A stretch of DNA of 49,605 bases from Gonium pectorale (Eukaryota; Chlorophyta; Chlorophyceae; Chlamydomonadales; Volvocaceae), in the NCBI GenBank assembly GCA_001584585.1, contig LSYV01000088.1, positions 59,254-108,858 on the forward strand. Reading direction: 5' to 3'. Shown in pieces: positions 23,508-35,700 of this stretch. Every line of letters starts with the position of its first letter. The stretch's first letter is position 1. The notes under the pieces were generated by a model that ran no database searches, was not told where the DNA came from, and saw nothing but the letters and a program-made list of their open reading frames with translations. Both the position numbers and the translations under genes were made by a program.

Positions 23508-26500
23508 TTAGCGGCCCACGCTTTCCGAGCGCATCACCGCCATGCCCATGTTGGCCACCTGGGCCACAGGGCCCGCGGGCGCGCGCTGCTGGTGCGCGTG
23601 CGCCGGCGCCGGGTAGGCTGGTGCGTGCGGGGCGCTCGGGGCGTGCGCATATGCTGCCGCAGTGCCGCCACACCGCTGCTGCGCCGCCACGAGCTGCGCC
23701 GCCGCGGCAATGCGCTGCTGCTGCTGCGCCTGGGCCGCCGCCGCGGCGGCCGCCGAGGGGCCCATCACCCCCCCGTGGTGGTGGTGGTGGCCGTGCGCCG
23801 GATCGCAGTGCGCAGCGGCACCGTGGCCCGAGCCCCGCAATCGCCGCTGCCGCTCCACCTGCTCCTCCTCCTCTAGATCCAACCCGTCCGCTCCGCCGTA
23901 CCCGCCGTACTCCACGAGCCCGTCCGCCACGGCGGCGCCGCCTCCCAGGGGTGCCCGCTCCCGCGACTGCCGCTCGCCGTAGCCGCCACTGGGCCCCGGC
24001 CCCAGGCCCACAACGTCCGACGCCACGTCGGCGCTCAGCGCGTTGCCGCCCGGTGCCCCGGTGCCCGGCGGCTGCGGGTTGACGTACTTGGCCGCCTCCG
24101 CCTGGAACTCCGCGACCCACTCCTTGGGAAGCGACGAGGAGGGGAAGATGCGCGGGCCCACGCCCACCTGACCGCGGCTCAACGGGGCGCCTGGGGCCGC
24201 AAAAGACAAGTGGCGCCATTGTCAGGGTCGTGTGGGGGGGGAGCGCAGGTGAGAGGGGGCGGATCACACGCATGCTGCACAGCGCTGACAGGGCACGAGT
24301 TGACAGGGCTTGATGTCCCCTCAACCATACATTGTACAGACAGGTAGGTCCGGCTTCGCACCATGCGCCAACGCTGCCGGAAGAAGCACCCTCCCCCCGT
24401 TTCCCATCTTTATTACCCCCCCCCCACCCAGTCCAGCCCAGCCGGCGTCCCCCCCCCATCTCCGCATCCGCCCACCCCCGCGCCTCGCCCACCTCCCGCC
24501 TCCAGGTGTGCGAACTGGCGCTTGAACGACTCCAGCGCCGAGGGGTAGTGGAATGACGGCCGCGCGGCCCCCGCCAGGTAGTCCGCCAGCATGGCGGGGT
24601 GGTACTCCAGGATCTCCCGGTAGATCAGCTCGCGCACGTCCTCCAGGCTCAGCTTGCGGCGGTCAAACTCAAACGCCATCTTGCTGATGGGCGCGGCCAC
24701 TGGCTCGCGAGCCACGCAGTGGAGGCCTGCGTGAGACGGGAGGGAGGGGGGGCAAGGCGGGGGGGGGGGCACTCAGTCCGTGGGCCAGCTGTGGAAAGAA
24801 GGGTATGGGAGCGTGTAGAGGGCGTTTGCAGCGGTTGCAACCGAGCAGTTGCGACGGTTGGATTGTACGCGTTCAAGACAGCGGCGGTGCAGGTCGAGTG
24901 CCAGGTGCTCTTGAGGTGCGGAGCATGGCAGTCTCGGGCGCTACTTCAGGCTGCCATGCGCCACACCTTCGCCCGGAACCAGCCCTTAAGTCCTGTGTGC
25001 GGCAGGTGGGGCAGCTGCCGGCCCTCCACCGCCCGCTACATCACACCTCCGCCCCGCCCTGCACCTGCCGCGCCCCCTTCCCGTGCGCCTCCCCCCGTCT
25101 CCCCCCGTCTCCCCCCGTCTCCCCACGCACCCCCGCACGCACGCACGCACGCAGCCCTACCCGCAAAGTAGGGGTCCGCGAGCGCTTCCTCCGCAGTGGG
25201 CCGCTCCGCGGGGTCGAACGCCAGCAGGCGGCGCAGCAGGCGCAGCGCCCCGCGGTCGGCCCGCGGAAAGTGCTGCTCGAAGGGGATCCCCGGCTTGGGC
25301 CGCATGCCCAGCAGGAAGCGGCGGGCCTTCTCGTTGCGCACCTGCCGGGGCAGCGCGGGGGGCGGGTCGAGGGGGGGATGCGGGGTTGAGGGGCCACGGG
25401 GAGGCCGAGGAGTGGGGCTAGGTATGGCGCGGAACGAGCCACCGACAGCACACAGGAACGCTTGTAGAGCGATAACGCCCATGCCTCCTCGACCTGCACC
25501 CAGCTCTCTGCCGCCCGCCGCCCTCCTCGATTAAGCTATACCGCCTCACCCCCCGCCCCGCCCCGCCCCGCCCCGCCGCACCTTCGCGACGACCTCCGCC
25601 GAGGGCGTGCCCAGCAGGTCGGTGATCAGCTCCAGCTGGTGCACCACGTTGCGCCCCGGGAACAGCGGCTTGCCCAGCAGCACCTCGGCGAAGATGCAGC
25701 CGATCGACCACACGTCGATGGCGGGCGAGTACTTGGCGAAGAACGAGCCGCACAGCTCGGGCGCGCGGTACCAGCGGGTGGCCACGTAGTCCGTCCAGAA
25801 CACCGTAGTGGGCATGTCGTTGAAGGCGGGCCGAGCCAGGCCAAAGTCTTTGAGCGGGAGGAGGGGGCGCGGGGGCCGGCGGCGGGGCGAGGTCCCGTGA
25901 GTGGGGTGGGTGGGGTGGGGTGGCCGCCCGGGGCCAGTAACCGGGGAATGCAGTGCCGCACGGCGCAGCTGCGATGCTGGAGCAGCCCCCGCCGCCACGC
26001 CTGGACGCCTCCCCGCTACGAGGACTGCGGACCCCTTCGACCACGAGTGCAGAGCCCTTCAGATCCCAACCCTGCCGATGTGTAAACGCTGCGCAGCACC
26101 CGCCCACCGACAGCGGGCGTCCAGGCCGTGGAGCACTGAAATTGCGGCAGCCGTCTGACCGCAGGCACATCGAGTGTTCCGCAGCTTGTGCCCACCCGCT
26201 ACCTGCTTGCCGCACCCTTTCACTCCCTGGTCAGTCCCCTCTCCCGGATCAGCCCAGTTGCTTTGCGCGTGCGCTGCCCGGTGCCCCTGTGTTGCTTCAA
26301 TCCGTGTCAGCCCCTAAAGGAACAGCCCCTCGGTACGTCAAGCCACCCACCCACCGCAGACCAAACCCTGACCCTCGGCATCCCTCGCTGCCTACATAGC
26401 CCGCACTCACCGCAGATCTTAAGTTTGCAATCTGAATTGGCCAGGATGTTCTTGGGCTTCAGGTCCCGGTGGAAGACCTTGGCTGAGGGGCGTAGAACAA

Positions 26501-28373
26501 GAGGTGGGGGCAGGCGGGCGGGAGGGCCGCGATGGGCGGGGCGATGGTTGGGTTGGGGCGCAACTCGGGTCGTGGAGGCCAGAGCGCCAGGCATTCGGCC
26601 CCAGAGGCCTTGACGGACTGATACATCGAGTGAAGCCTGGCTGGGCGCCTGGGTTCGGTCGCGGTCGAGACGTGCCCCTAGAGGCCGCGTGCGCGGGAGA
26701 GCTGGAGCAGCAGCAGCCTTGCGCGGGGTGTACCGTCAGTAGCCGCTCCCCACCGTTATATGGTTAGTCAGGAGGGAGGGTGCTCGCACTGACCCGCCGA
26801 CCCACCCACCCGAATGTATGTACTTGAGCCCCCTCAGCATCTGGTACAGGAAGAACTGGTGGTGCTCCGGAGTCAGGTCGTCGTTGGCCTTAATCACCTG
26901 CAGCAGGTGGGATGGGAGGGGTGGGAGGGGGGGCGGTAAGCGGGGAGCAGAAGAGAGCACGCAGGCACTAGCATCTGAGCAGCCGACGTGGAGTGAGCTT
27001 TCCCAGGAGGGCGTCGTGGAACATGCGGTGAAGAGGAGAGCAAATTATGGGAGAGCGGTGGAGAGGGATGCTTATGGGGCAAGGAACGCGTCAATTGCAG
27101 ACGCCTTGCTTCGGGCGTGACACGACCCGCACCGACCCAGCGTCGACCCAAAGCAGCTGCCCGCTGCGGGCTTCCAGCAAATCCATCCCCCCAAGTACAG
27201 CGGCACATGCTGTGAGGTCGTGCAATGCCCAGGATGTCGCTCACGCAGCAAAGGCCGCAAGTGTCCAGCCACGACCTCTCAACCGCCGTGCAACCGGAAC
27301 CCCGTCCCCCATGCCGCACCCTGGACCGCCTCTTCTCCTCTGTCCCCTCCTCCTGACCTGATGGAGGTCCGTCTCCAAGAGCTCGAAGACGACGTAAATG
27401 TCCTTGAAGTCCTTGGGGCTGGGCGGGAGCATGATGTGCTTGATGTCCACGATATCTGCCATGCAGACAAACCCAACTCCATCAGCGTTCATACACGAGT
27501 GAGGCACGACGCGAAAGGGCTCGGGGAAGCGGGAGCGCAAGGGGAGCTGCCGCGTACCTGGGTGCTTAAGTAGGCGAAGCAACTTGATTTCGCGAACGAT
27601 GCGAGTGGCATCTGAGACGTGCTCGAAGACGTTGGTAATCTTCTTTATCGCCACCTTCTCGCCGGTGAAGTTATCGACGGCTGAGCAAACAACGCCATAG
27701 CTGCGTGGCAACACGAGGCACCGTCACGCCAACGCGGCCGCCCCCGCTTGCAGCTCGCAGACGAATGCAAGGCAAGGAACTACACGGCGAGTGCGGGAGC
27801 TCACCTGCCCTTCCCAATGACCTCCTTTATCGTGTACCGGTTCGCCTCCGCGTGCACCGCCTCCGCAAAAAAGTCCCGTGTATCAAGCACAGCCTTGGTA
27901 TTACCTCCGTTGGCAGGAGCCTGCAAGTGGGAGGCTCCCGTGTGACAAGCGAAACAGCGCTTCCCGTCCAGGAGCCCAGCAGCACCACAAACCCCACGCA
28001 GTTCCATTCAGAAAATGTAGGTACAGCTATAGAAGCGTGCGGGTAGTGTCGGATTTTCTTGGCAGCGACGACCGCTTACTTGCGCGGGCTGTTGTGCCGG
28101 TTGCCGGGGAGGCGCTGCCGCAGCCATCTGCTGTTGGGCCTGTGCAGGCTGCTGGGAATATTGAGGCTGCGCAGGAGGGACGGCTGGCGCTGGAGGTGGG
28201 GGCAGGGGCGGTTGCGGGGCGGGCGGTTGGGGTTGGGCGACCGGGTTCGGGCCCGTCCCAAGCCCGTCCGCGGCGCCTGTGCTGCTCCGGTATGTCGATG
28301 CTGCGTGCGCCTCTGGGGCCTCGTCGGAGCCTAACTTCTTCAACCAACCCTTGAATTTGTCAGCGATGCCCAT
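23508..28373 (-). CDS. MAP kinase with TDY activation motif (plant group-D like)
   Basis: Ser/Thr kinase of a MAPK cascade. Exons from the start: 28373-28080, 27920-27805, 27700-27558, 27455-27358, 26897-26810, 26482-26411, 25847-25582, 25341-25161, 24726-24493 and 24190-23508, all in phase, 724 aa. Residues 1-98 are an N-terminal extension rich in Pro, Gln and Ala. The kinase domain shows the glycine loop IGKGSYGVV, VAIKK (catalytic Lys near 156), HRDLKPKN (Asp about 253), DFGLAR (271), the phosphorylation motif T289-D-Y291 in [15 protein letters not shown], and the CMGC insert region. After it come the helix [20 protein letters not shown], then a long Gln/His/Ala-rich tail. TDY rather than TEY is typical of land-plant group D kinases. 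The C-terminus is uncertain: the stop at 23508 is simplest, but a donor at 23519 would allow further exons toward the gap. Confidence 0.93.
25091..25153. repeat. C-rich decamer tandem repeat and CACG microsatellite in a MAP kinase intron
   Basis: Three perfect copies of CCCCCCGTCT (25091-25120) are followed by a CACG-type run at about 25135-25153, inside the intron left of exon 8. Confidence 0.85.
25551..25575. repeat. CCCCG x5 tract in a MAP kinase intron
   Basis: Five perfect tandem CCCCG units lie just downstream of the exon-7 donor at 25581-25580. In the transcript this reads CGGGG repeated, a potential G-quadruplex beside a splice site; the structural role is inference. Confidence 0.8.
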
Positions 28374-29084
28374 GCTATTCCCTCATCATGGCTCTACTGG
28401 AGAGAAACGGAGCCATTGAGTGTATGTATCTATGTGTGTCGGTGTATAAGTGAAAGTTCAGTACTGTTTCAGTGGGAATACACCCTCCAACCTTCGCCTC
28501 GAGGACTGCACGACAGCCGGAAACTGGGCTAACGTAACCGCCCAACTGAAGTTGCCCTGTCCATGCAACTCCACTGCGCGGAGGGGTGTAAACTGTAGCA
28601 CCAATGGCATTCAGATGTGCGTACAGGACGCCTCGTCAAGTTGAAGCCGAGTCGAAGGCCCCACTGCGGGCGACGATATGTGGCCGTTGGGGGCGCATAT
28701 GCCACATGCAAGTACTATCGGAGCCAGAAAGGCTGTTGGAAACACAAAGACTTTGAATTGTTTCGCGCCGTGACGCGAAGTGTAACATGGTCCGCGGCGC
28801 ACAAACATTAAACAAACAGAACGGGTGCCCCAATGTGTTCCACAATGGTGACATAAGATTTGTGTGCTCCATGTGCCTGGGCACACCGCCCGCTGACGGA
28901 TCGTGCCTGCCGATGCTTTGATTATTTGGGGGCGGGCACGAGGTTGACGGATTTGGGACGGGAATGACATGGCTCTGTGCAGCACGGTTATACCAGTGCC
29001 AGGGATGTTGGGCAGTTAACCCAGTTAACCCCAGGAGCCGGAATACTCACCGCCTTCCGCAAGCGAAGGAAGAGAAATCTGCAA

Positions 29085-29165
29085 AGAGAGAGGGAACCCA
29101 CCCCTACGGCCATACAAACCCGAAGGCGCAACGTTTCCGGTAGGGCGGGTACAGAGCAAGGCATG
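29085..29165 (-). repeat. Dispersed repeat, diverged copy
   Basis: The reverse complement aligns to the 88-bp repeat with the same order of blocks (ATGCC, CTGTAC, CGCCCT, GGAAAC, TTCGGGT, TATGGCCGTAGGGG) but clear divergence, so it is an older copy. Confidence 0.6.
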
Positions 29166-30003
29166 TGACGTTCGTGATTGCTGTGTACACTTCGGTCTTC
29201 CTTTCCTGCGTGCTGCCTATCCGCCCTCCAAACGCATGAGTAGCCCCACGCACACTTCCCGCGCCTCAGCAAATAAGCAGAGCGCGCGGTGCGGAAGCTC
29301 CTAAAGATATTTAGGATACCTGTACGCACGCCCCATCGACGGTGACTCGGCAACACCAGCTCTCTTGTACGTGAAAATGGGGTTTGATCGGTTATGGCCT
29401 GTCCAGCGAGTCTGGGGCGCGGGTCACGGCGGGGTGACATGTTGCCTGTGCCCCTGCGGGCGGCGGGGATTAGCCCAACAAACCACCGCCGCCTGCACTC
29501 TTGGGCCCTTTGCCTTATGGCAGCCCCTTCCCGGTCTCTTCACAGCAATCCTCTTCCACGGGGATGAACCGCTGCCGTACAGTCTCGCTGCCGTACAGCC
29601 TAACTGCTTCCGCAATGCAGCTCCACACGGCGGCTACGCTGTCTTTCCTCCACCGATTGGCGCTTGGCTACTGGGGAGTGAGGAGGGAGTGATGCCGTCT
29701 GCATTCGTATGTCAACCTCTTGTTGTTCTACGAGTGAGCAACGGCCTGCAACGATGGTAGGTGATTGACTCCTGGTGTCCCTGGTTACAGGTCTGAACAC
29801 CTGAGCGGTTCAGTCAGGTGGATTGGGTGCACGTGGATCTTGTAACCGCAAACGCCGACGGACCGGTTGCGGAGTCCGTGATGCCGCGGAGTGCTACCCC
29901 ACCGATTATCCAGGTAAAAGCAGCACGCCAACAAGCTGGTTCCGCAGGGACGGGAGCGCTTGTCTGCTCATTGCAGTGCCTCTCTCCCCTTCTACCAACC
30001 CTC

Positions 30004-30169
30004 CCGACTGGGAAGTGGTAACACCACGCTGTCGGGTGTTTATATCCGTAGAGGTGTTGCCCATTTCTTTTCTTCATTACTGCCATGCCCTGTACTCGGC
30101 GCCCTGCTGGAAACATCACAACCTCGGGTGTGTATGTCCGTAGAGGCTGCCTTCCCCGTTTCTGGTTCT
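30004..30169 (+). repeat. Dispersed repeat, plus-strand copy with an internal partial duplication
   Basis: Bases 30082-30169 (88 bp) match 42235-42322 on the opposite strand with one mismatch by direct comparison. The left part (30018-30062) is a diverged copy of the same motif: both contain a TCGGGTG-T-TAT-TCCGTAGAGG block, spaced about 95 bases apart. This suggests a tandemly built unit that has been dispersed. No terminal repeats or transposase are visible. Confidence 0.85.
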
Positions 30170-31692
30170 TTCTTTTTTTACTGTTTTCTAACAATCTCAC
30201 ATGTCATAAGTCGTACTGCACCGGTCAGCTGTACACCGGTCAGCAGCATGCCAAACAGTGCCGGTGAGTTGAAAACCGCAGATATTCAGTGCAGTGTCTC
30301 CCTCCTATGTAGCGAGACCCGCGCGGGTGTCAAAAGTGGATACCCCACATCCAGGGTTACGCCGCGAAGATACTCACGACGGAGATCGAGGCTTTAAATG
30401 TGCACTGAGGGAGGTTCTGTACGACGGCCGCACCTAGATATATGTCTACAGGCCAAGCTGGGTGTACATGTGCCAGCACCGGTCCCTACCAAGCGTCGAG
30501 GGGCTCGCTCGTCTGCCGCTTACAGGCGCCCTTCCGTTGGTGTGCTCAATCACTGGAACAGACGCACCTTGCTCGTGCAAGTGCATAGTCAGCCAACGCT
30601 ATCTGCCCCGTACCGAAATACTCGGGACTCGCAGACTTGTCCTCAAAGGGGACACTTAGCACTCAGTTGAGCGGAAATGACCGCATATCCAATTGTCGCC
30701 GGGCCCCAGACATGCATAGTGACGAAGGGTCCCACATGCAAGAACAAGTGTTCGGCCGCATGACCCTGCCGTCGAAAGTTTGGGTTGGTCGCAACATACC
30801 TCCAGGCCCATGCCAGCACGAAAGGAAACGAGGAGACGTCGCACTGCACATTGCAAGATGCACAATATAACGAGGCATCGTTTCCAGTGTGATCAAGGCG
30901 TGGTCACGGGGCCACGATGAGCTCTGCAGCATACATGCAACGTAGCATTTGTCGGTTATTCACCACCATAGAGGCTAGGAGAGGGCCCCGCCGCCAGTCA
31001 AGAGAAGCCCCATGCCACGACCGCGAACAGTGCCGGATAAACAAGGACCCGGCAAAACGTCAAAGGGCAAGCGCGCAGACAAGAAGCCCGTTAATGTGCA
31101 TTCCCCACTGCTTGCCAGGCGCGACACACATACACGCACAGACCGCAACACTACTCCCCACACGAAACACGAGCATCAGCCCTAACCCGCTTTCATACAT
31201 CCATGTGCGAATCCCGGCGTTGTCCCTTCGATGGTAAGATTTGATCAGCAGCGGTGCAGAAGCATCTCGGCATTACATACTCAAAGCATACATGCATACC
31301 TCTGTACACTCAACGCCGGCCCTATGTACCTGAACCCCGCGCGTCAAGATGCATGCGTACCACGCCCCCTCCCAGCATTGCGCGACAAGCCGCGAGAGGC
31401 CCGTCCGTTGGCGCTCCAGTCCGTCTCGCGCGACACTGGCGTCGGCACACCATCGCCGCAGCTGCTGGTGGTCCATGGCCCGCCAGAGCCTGCATTCCAG
31501 CTATCCAATTCTTGGTACCGCTGGCATCGGCATGGAGCCCGCATGCTACGGCCACGAGCCACAACACCATGACAAGTTGCTGCCGCCGCAGTGCTATCGC
31601 CACCAGGGTCAGCGCTCCAGTCAGCACAGGTCTGCCTCCGCGGCAGTTGCATTCGAGCCGAGCCCTGCCTCAACGGGGTAACTAGGAGGTTG

Positions 31693-32374
31693 CTAGAGTG
31701 CTCGCGGAAGCCGCAGCTTCAGGGCACAGCACTTGACCTGAGGAAAGGGGACGACCGCGCACAGGCAAAAGTACCGTGTCAGGGGCAAACGTGCGTGTTG
31801 GGGCCACGCAGGCATTTACACCCCTGCCCCGCGCGCAGTGTGGACGTACCTGCTCCTGGAAAAAGTGCCGCAGGAAGACGCTGAGTTCGTCCCGGCTGAT
31901 GGTTCGGTCGTTGTTCAAGTCCTGTCAAGGCATCGCGCACGGCTGTCGTCACGTACTGGGCGGTTTGCAGCACACTGCCGTACTGGGTGCATACTCGGCC
32001 CTGTTGCATATTGTGAGCCGCTGTCACGGTGCCCAGCTGCCGTAGCCACGCACATGCCCCGGGTGCCGGGTAAAAGACGGCGTCCCCGCGCGCCCCGTTC
32101 GCTCTTTGCCCAAGGAAGGCACACGTACCAGTTGCCCAAAGATGCCCTGCACCTGGGCGTGCTGCGGCTGCGGCAGGCCCCAGATGCTGCAAGCCTGTGT
32201 GATGTAGCCCTCAAGCTCCTCAGTGTCTAGCTGCCCGTCAGAGTTGCTGTCCATGTTCTCAAACACCGCATTCAGGACAGCGTCGAAGGCGCTGTCATCC
32301 GAGAGCAGCACCGTTAGAGCCTCATACGTCTCCTTCAGCTCCGCTTCTTCTTCTGCCTTAGTAGCGGGGAGCAT
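31693..32374 (-). CDS. Small two-EF-hand calcium-binding protein
   Basis: Predicted calcium sensor of 120 aa; partner unknown. Exons 32374-32129, 31921-31850 and 31737-31693 (stop TAG) join in frame with GT-AG borders, all phase 0. The first loop, residues 42-53, is DSNSDGQLDTEE. The second, residues 83-94, is DLNNDRTISRDE and starts exactly at exon 2. Both have Asp or Asn at positions 1, 3 and 5 and a final Glu, so both should bind calcium. Helices around them are regular (FDAVLNAVFENM, LSVFLRHFFQEQ). The last exon is short and Lys/Leu-rich (VKCCALKLRLPRAL) and is the least certain. The same frame is open upstream to 32563, so an N-terminal extension is possible; MLPATK was chosen because charged helix-forming sequence begins there. 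Not typical four-hand calmodulin. Confidence 0.8.
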
Positions 32375-32788
32375 TCTATTTCGGTTCGGTTCTGCATCAG
32401 GTTGACGTGAGGGGTTGCATTGACGACATAGCTGGTCAATGGTGCGCAACCTGTGTTTCAGAATGCCAAGACGTCTCGGCACGGTGTCGCGTAGGGACAT
32501 ACCCTCCGTATCTCCACGAGCCCGGCCCGCGGGTGCATTATTCACAAGAAAAATGTCCCCCAAACTACATTACAAAAGTAATGCTGCTTGCTAGAAGCCG
32601 TCAGAAACGAAACCTTGAACAGGAGTGGCCGAACCTTCATCGTAAGATAATTACGCTTCAAAGCTTCTCATGAGCATGTAGGCTCAAGGATTTTGGTCTG
32701 GCAGCCTGCGGGGAGTCCAGCACCAACTGCAACCTTGGCAGCCTCGGCCCCACGGCCTGCGCAGCGAGCAAGGGCAGCCCTGGGAAGC
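32375..32788. promoter_or_regulatory. Divergent upstream region, EF-hand gene (-) and AF4-like gene (+)
   Basis: 414 bases separate the two start codons, so both 5' UTRs and promoters must lie here, assuming neither gene has an unseen upstream exon. Sequence around 32560-32670 is AT-richer than its surroundings, a likely core-promoter zone. No specific factor site can be named. Confidence 0.45.
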
Positions 32789-35700
32789 ATGTCACAGGAG
32801 CCGCAGCAGAATGCTCAAGATGGAGAGGAGCTTCTTCGGCAAACCGTGAGTCCAGTGGCCAAGCCCTGTGGCGCTGTCCCGCCTTACGCCTTGCAACGGA
32901 TGTATGCTAGATACCTATGCGGGGCGGGAGGCCTGGGCACAGGGCCGCAGTGCACAGGGCCGGGGTCTGGATGCCTGTGCACGGTGACCTACGATGCCTG
33001 CGATGCGGCCCCTCCCAGTCCCACCTATATTCATGTGGCTTCCGCGGATGTGACAGATTGCGCGCCTCGAGCACCTGGCTCCTGTCTTGCGATGGCCGCG
33101 AGTCGCGTACCATGCCAAGCTCAACCAGTACGGGAGCTTCTATGGGACCTTCATAGACACGGCCAGCAACCGGCGGGTGGAGAACACGCACTCGGGGCCA
33201 AGCGTTGCGCAGCCAGGGTCCAGCTCCCCTCCTGGCGCGGGTGAGGGGGAAGAGCTGGGACAGGTTCTGAAGGTACAGCACGGGGGCATTTCCTTGTTGC
33301 CACATACGGCCTTGTTGGGTCTCGACCTCCTGCCCATTGTCACGTTAGAGTTGGCTGTGTAAGCGCCTGCACGCGGTGTCGCTAGAGGAGATTTGTCGGT
33401 CTTCAGCGGGAGGCCACGCGCGCTCCAAGGGCGTAAGTACCTCTATCCGCGTAGCGGCAAGACGCAGACACTCGCTGTCCGTCTGCCTTGCAGGAACGCC
33501 CAGTGGGGATCCTCCAGCATCGGCGCCTGCATCAGCTGCATCGCCGGCCCTTCCACCTGCGGCACATGCACCCAAGGCCAGCGAGGCGAAATCAGGGCAA
33601 GGGGGAGTGTACCCCAACCCCGCTGCTGCATGGCAGCAGCGCAGCAAGGTACCTCGCGGGTTCAACATCCCTCGGCCCAGCTTCCGGCCAAGCGGAGCCC
33701 CGCCGGTCGCTCATGCAGGACAAAGCTGCTCGCCTCCTGCTAGCAGCCCTTTGTCGCGCAATGGCCTCCCAGGCGCACAGCAGTCACCGAAGCAGGCGGA
33801 GCAGGTGCTGCGGACCCATGTCGACAAGCCCCTTGCAGTGGCTGACACGGGTCTGGCGCCGGGCAACGCAGCGGCAGATGTGCCCATGCCACATTCACCC
33901 AGCACCGCAGCCGGGCGCGTCATTGCTGGCGAGGAGGTGGGACTCAGCCAGACAGCCCCTCGTGCGGAGGAGTTGACCGGGGGCACGGAGCTCCCAGCCG
34001 CTGAATCCAGCGGCAGAGGAGAGTGCGGCCTCCTTGCGGCGATTGTGGATCAGGGGTGGCAGGGGCAACATCAGGGGGCCACCCAGATTAAGCAAGAAGA
34101 GCGGCAGCACGAGGTGGACTTGGAACAGCCGGCGCAGCTTCCCCACGCGTGTGCGGAGCCGCTCTGTAACTGCCAGGAGCCGGTCAAGGAGGCTGGAGGG
34201 GACCCTTCAGGCCCCGAGCATCCGGACGGGACATTGGAGACCGACGGCCTTGCTGCAGTGCATTCGGCGGTTTCATCAGGGCAAGCAGAGCTGGCGCCCT
34301 TCACAGCAGAGGCAGTGGCCTCAGTGTCTGCCCACATGGTAGCACCAGAGGCCCAGGTAGGGGAACCTGGAGGCGTGGATGGAGCCGATACAGCTTCCGA
34401 CGCGCTGCCGACGTCAGCGGACACCAGTTATGGCGGCAATGGGACTGCTGACCCGAAGGCCGAGCCTGGAAGCCAGGCCGCTGGCGTGGGCCCGGCTCAC
34501 GGCACGCATGACCGATTGGCCGAGAAAGGGGAAGCTGAAGCCGGGCATTGCGGCACTGCACCCCGCTCCCCGTCCCCGGAGCTGGGAGGCGCTCCGGCCG
34601 CCAGCGCCTCCCCTGAGCATGCGTCGCCGCAGCAGCGCGCGGCTGCCGAGGCTACATCACCCGTGGCAAGCAGACATGCGAATGGCAGCAGCCCGCCTGA
34701 TCCAGGGGGGCTGGATGAGGACCTTGGGGTTGTAGTGGCGGAAGCTGGTGCAGCAGCGCAGAGCGGGGCAGCTGCAGGCGAGGAGGGCGCGTCCATGGAG
34801 GTTGACACGGAGCCAGGCGTACCTGGTCCGGACTTCAGGGATGCGGCTGTCTCAGCAGCTCAGCAGCGTGCCGTCGCTGTCAGCCCTGACCGCGGGGTGG
34901 GTGACAGCGGCCCAGCCGCCGCCACCGCCACCGCACAGGGCTCTTCCGGTGCAGTCCCGTGCGCGCAGGCAGCGGCGCTGGAGGCCATGGTGTCCATGGA
35001 CAGCGGAGCGGCCGGGCCGTCGGGTGGAGTGCTTCCGGGCGCCGATACGTCGCCTGGCGCCTTTACCGCGGCCGCTGCGTCGGTCGCTGTGGCCGCGGCC
35101 GAGGCGATGCCCCCGCCGTCAATACAGCCGCAGCTGAGGCCGGAGGGCGGGATGCCGGCCCGTGTTCACATCGTCGGCCGGCGGACCTCAACATTGTCGC
35201 TGCAGGTGCGCGCACGTCGATGGTTGGCGCAATTGCGTCGCTGCGGGCGGGTTGACAGCACGCGGACCATGTTCGGGTTTCGTGGCTGTGTCGCATCCCA
35301 GGCGTCACGCCGTGATAGTGCCCTGTTCACGGGATGCCGCATGAGCATGCGTATGTGAACATGTCGCGCAGTGCCGCTTGCCCCTCACGTATGGCGCCAG
35401 TACGGTGGCATCACTCCTGAATGCTGCCTTGCCCCGTGCAGACGCTCGAGTCAGGGGAGCTGCCCTGCATGGACACACCATTTGGGGGGACGCCCTCGTC
35501 GGTGCTGCAGCCGCTGGGGTCGCAGCAGCTGGGGCCTCGTGCGGTCTCGGGCCTGCTGCGCGGGCGGCTGGCGAGCCTGGCCCAGGAGGGCCGCGCGTCC
35601 GAGGCAGCCGGCCTGGACGTGCTGCCCGCGGAGTCGGGCGAGCTGCGGCTTGGCCTCGCAGACGTCGCCACGCAGCTGGCGGAGGCTGGTGCGTCGAAGG

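Larger units (their letters stand above)
28374..31692. other. Gene-poor 3.3 kb with dispersed repeats
   Basis: Contains the MAP kinase upstream region, then lower-GC sequence without any recognised coding exon, tRNA or element protein. Copies of a dispersed repeat occur at about 29085-29165 (diverged) and 30004-30169. A minus-strand TGTAA (TTACA at 31273-31277) is a candidate poly(A) signal for the EF-hand gene, about 420 bases after its stop. Confidence 0.6.

Noticed and set aside
30085..30267. Small ORF MPCTRRPAGNIT inside the dispersed repeat
   Set aside because: Open in both close copies, but the one base difference is an amino-acid change and the diverged copy does not keep it; better explained as repeat DNA.
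17078..31692. tRNA genes, rRNA and CRISPR-like arrays in the intergenic DNA
   Set aside because: I looked for T-loop/acceptor patterns and regular spacer arrays by eye and saw none; short decamer and CACG repeats are ordinary microsatellites.
32375..32563. N-terminal extension of the EF-hand protein starting at 32563
   Set aside because: The frame is open, but the sequence is basic and unlike the domain, and would take up almost half of the divergent promoter region; kept only as an alternative start.
33649..33683. Possible GT-AG intron in the third exon of the AF4-like gene
   Set aside because: At about 37 bases it is too short for introns of this kind of genome, and it is only needed if the alternative upstream frame is used.
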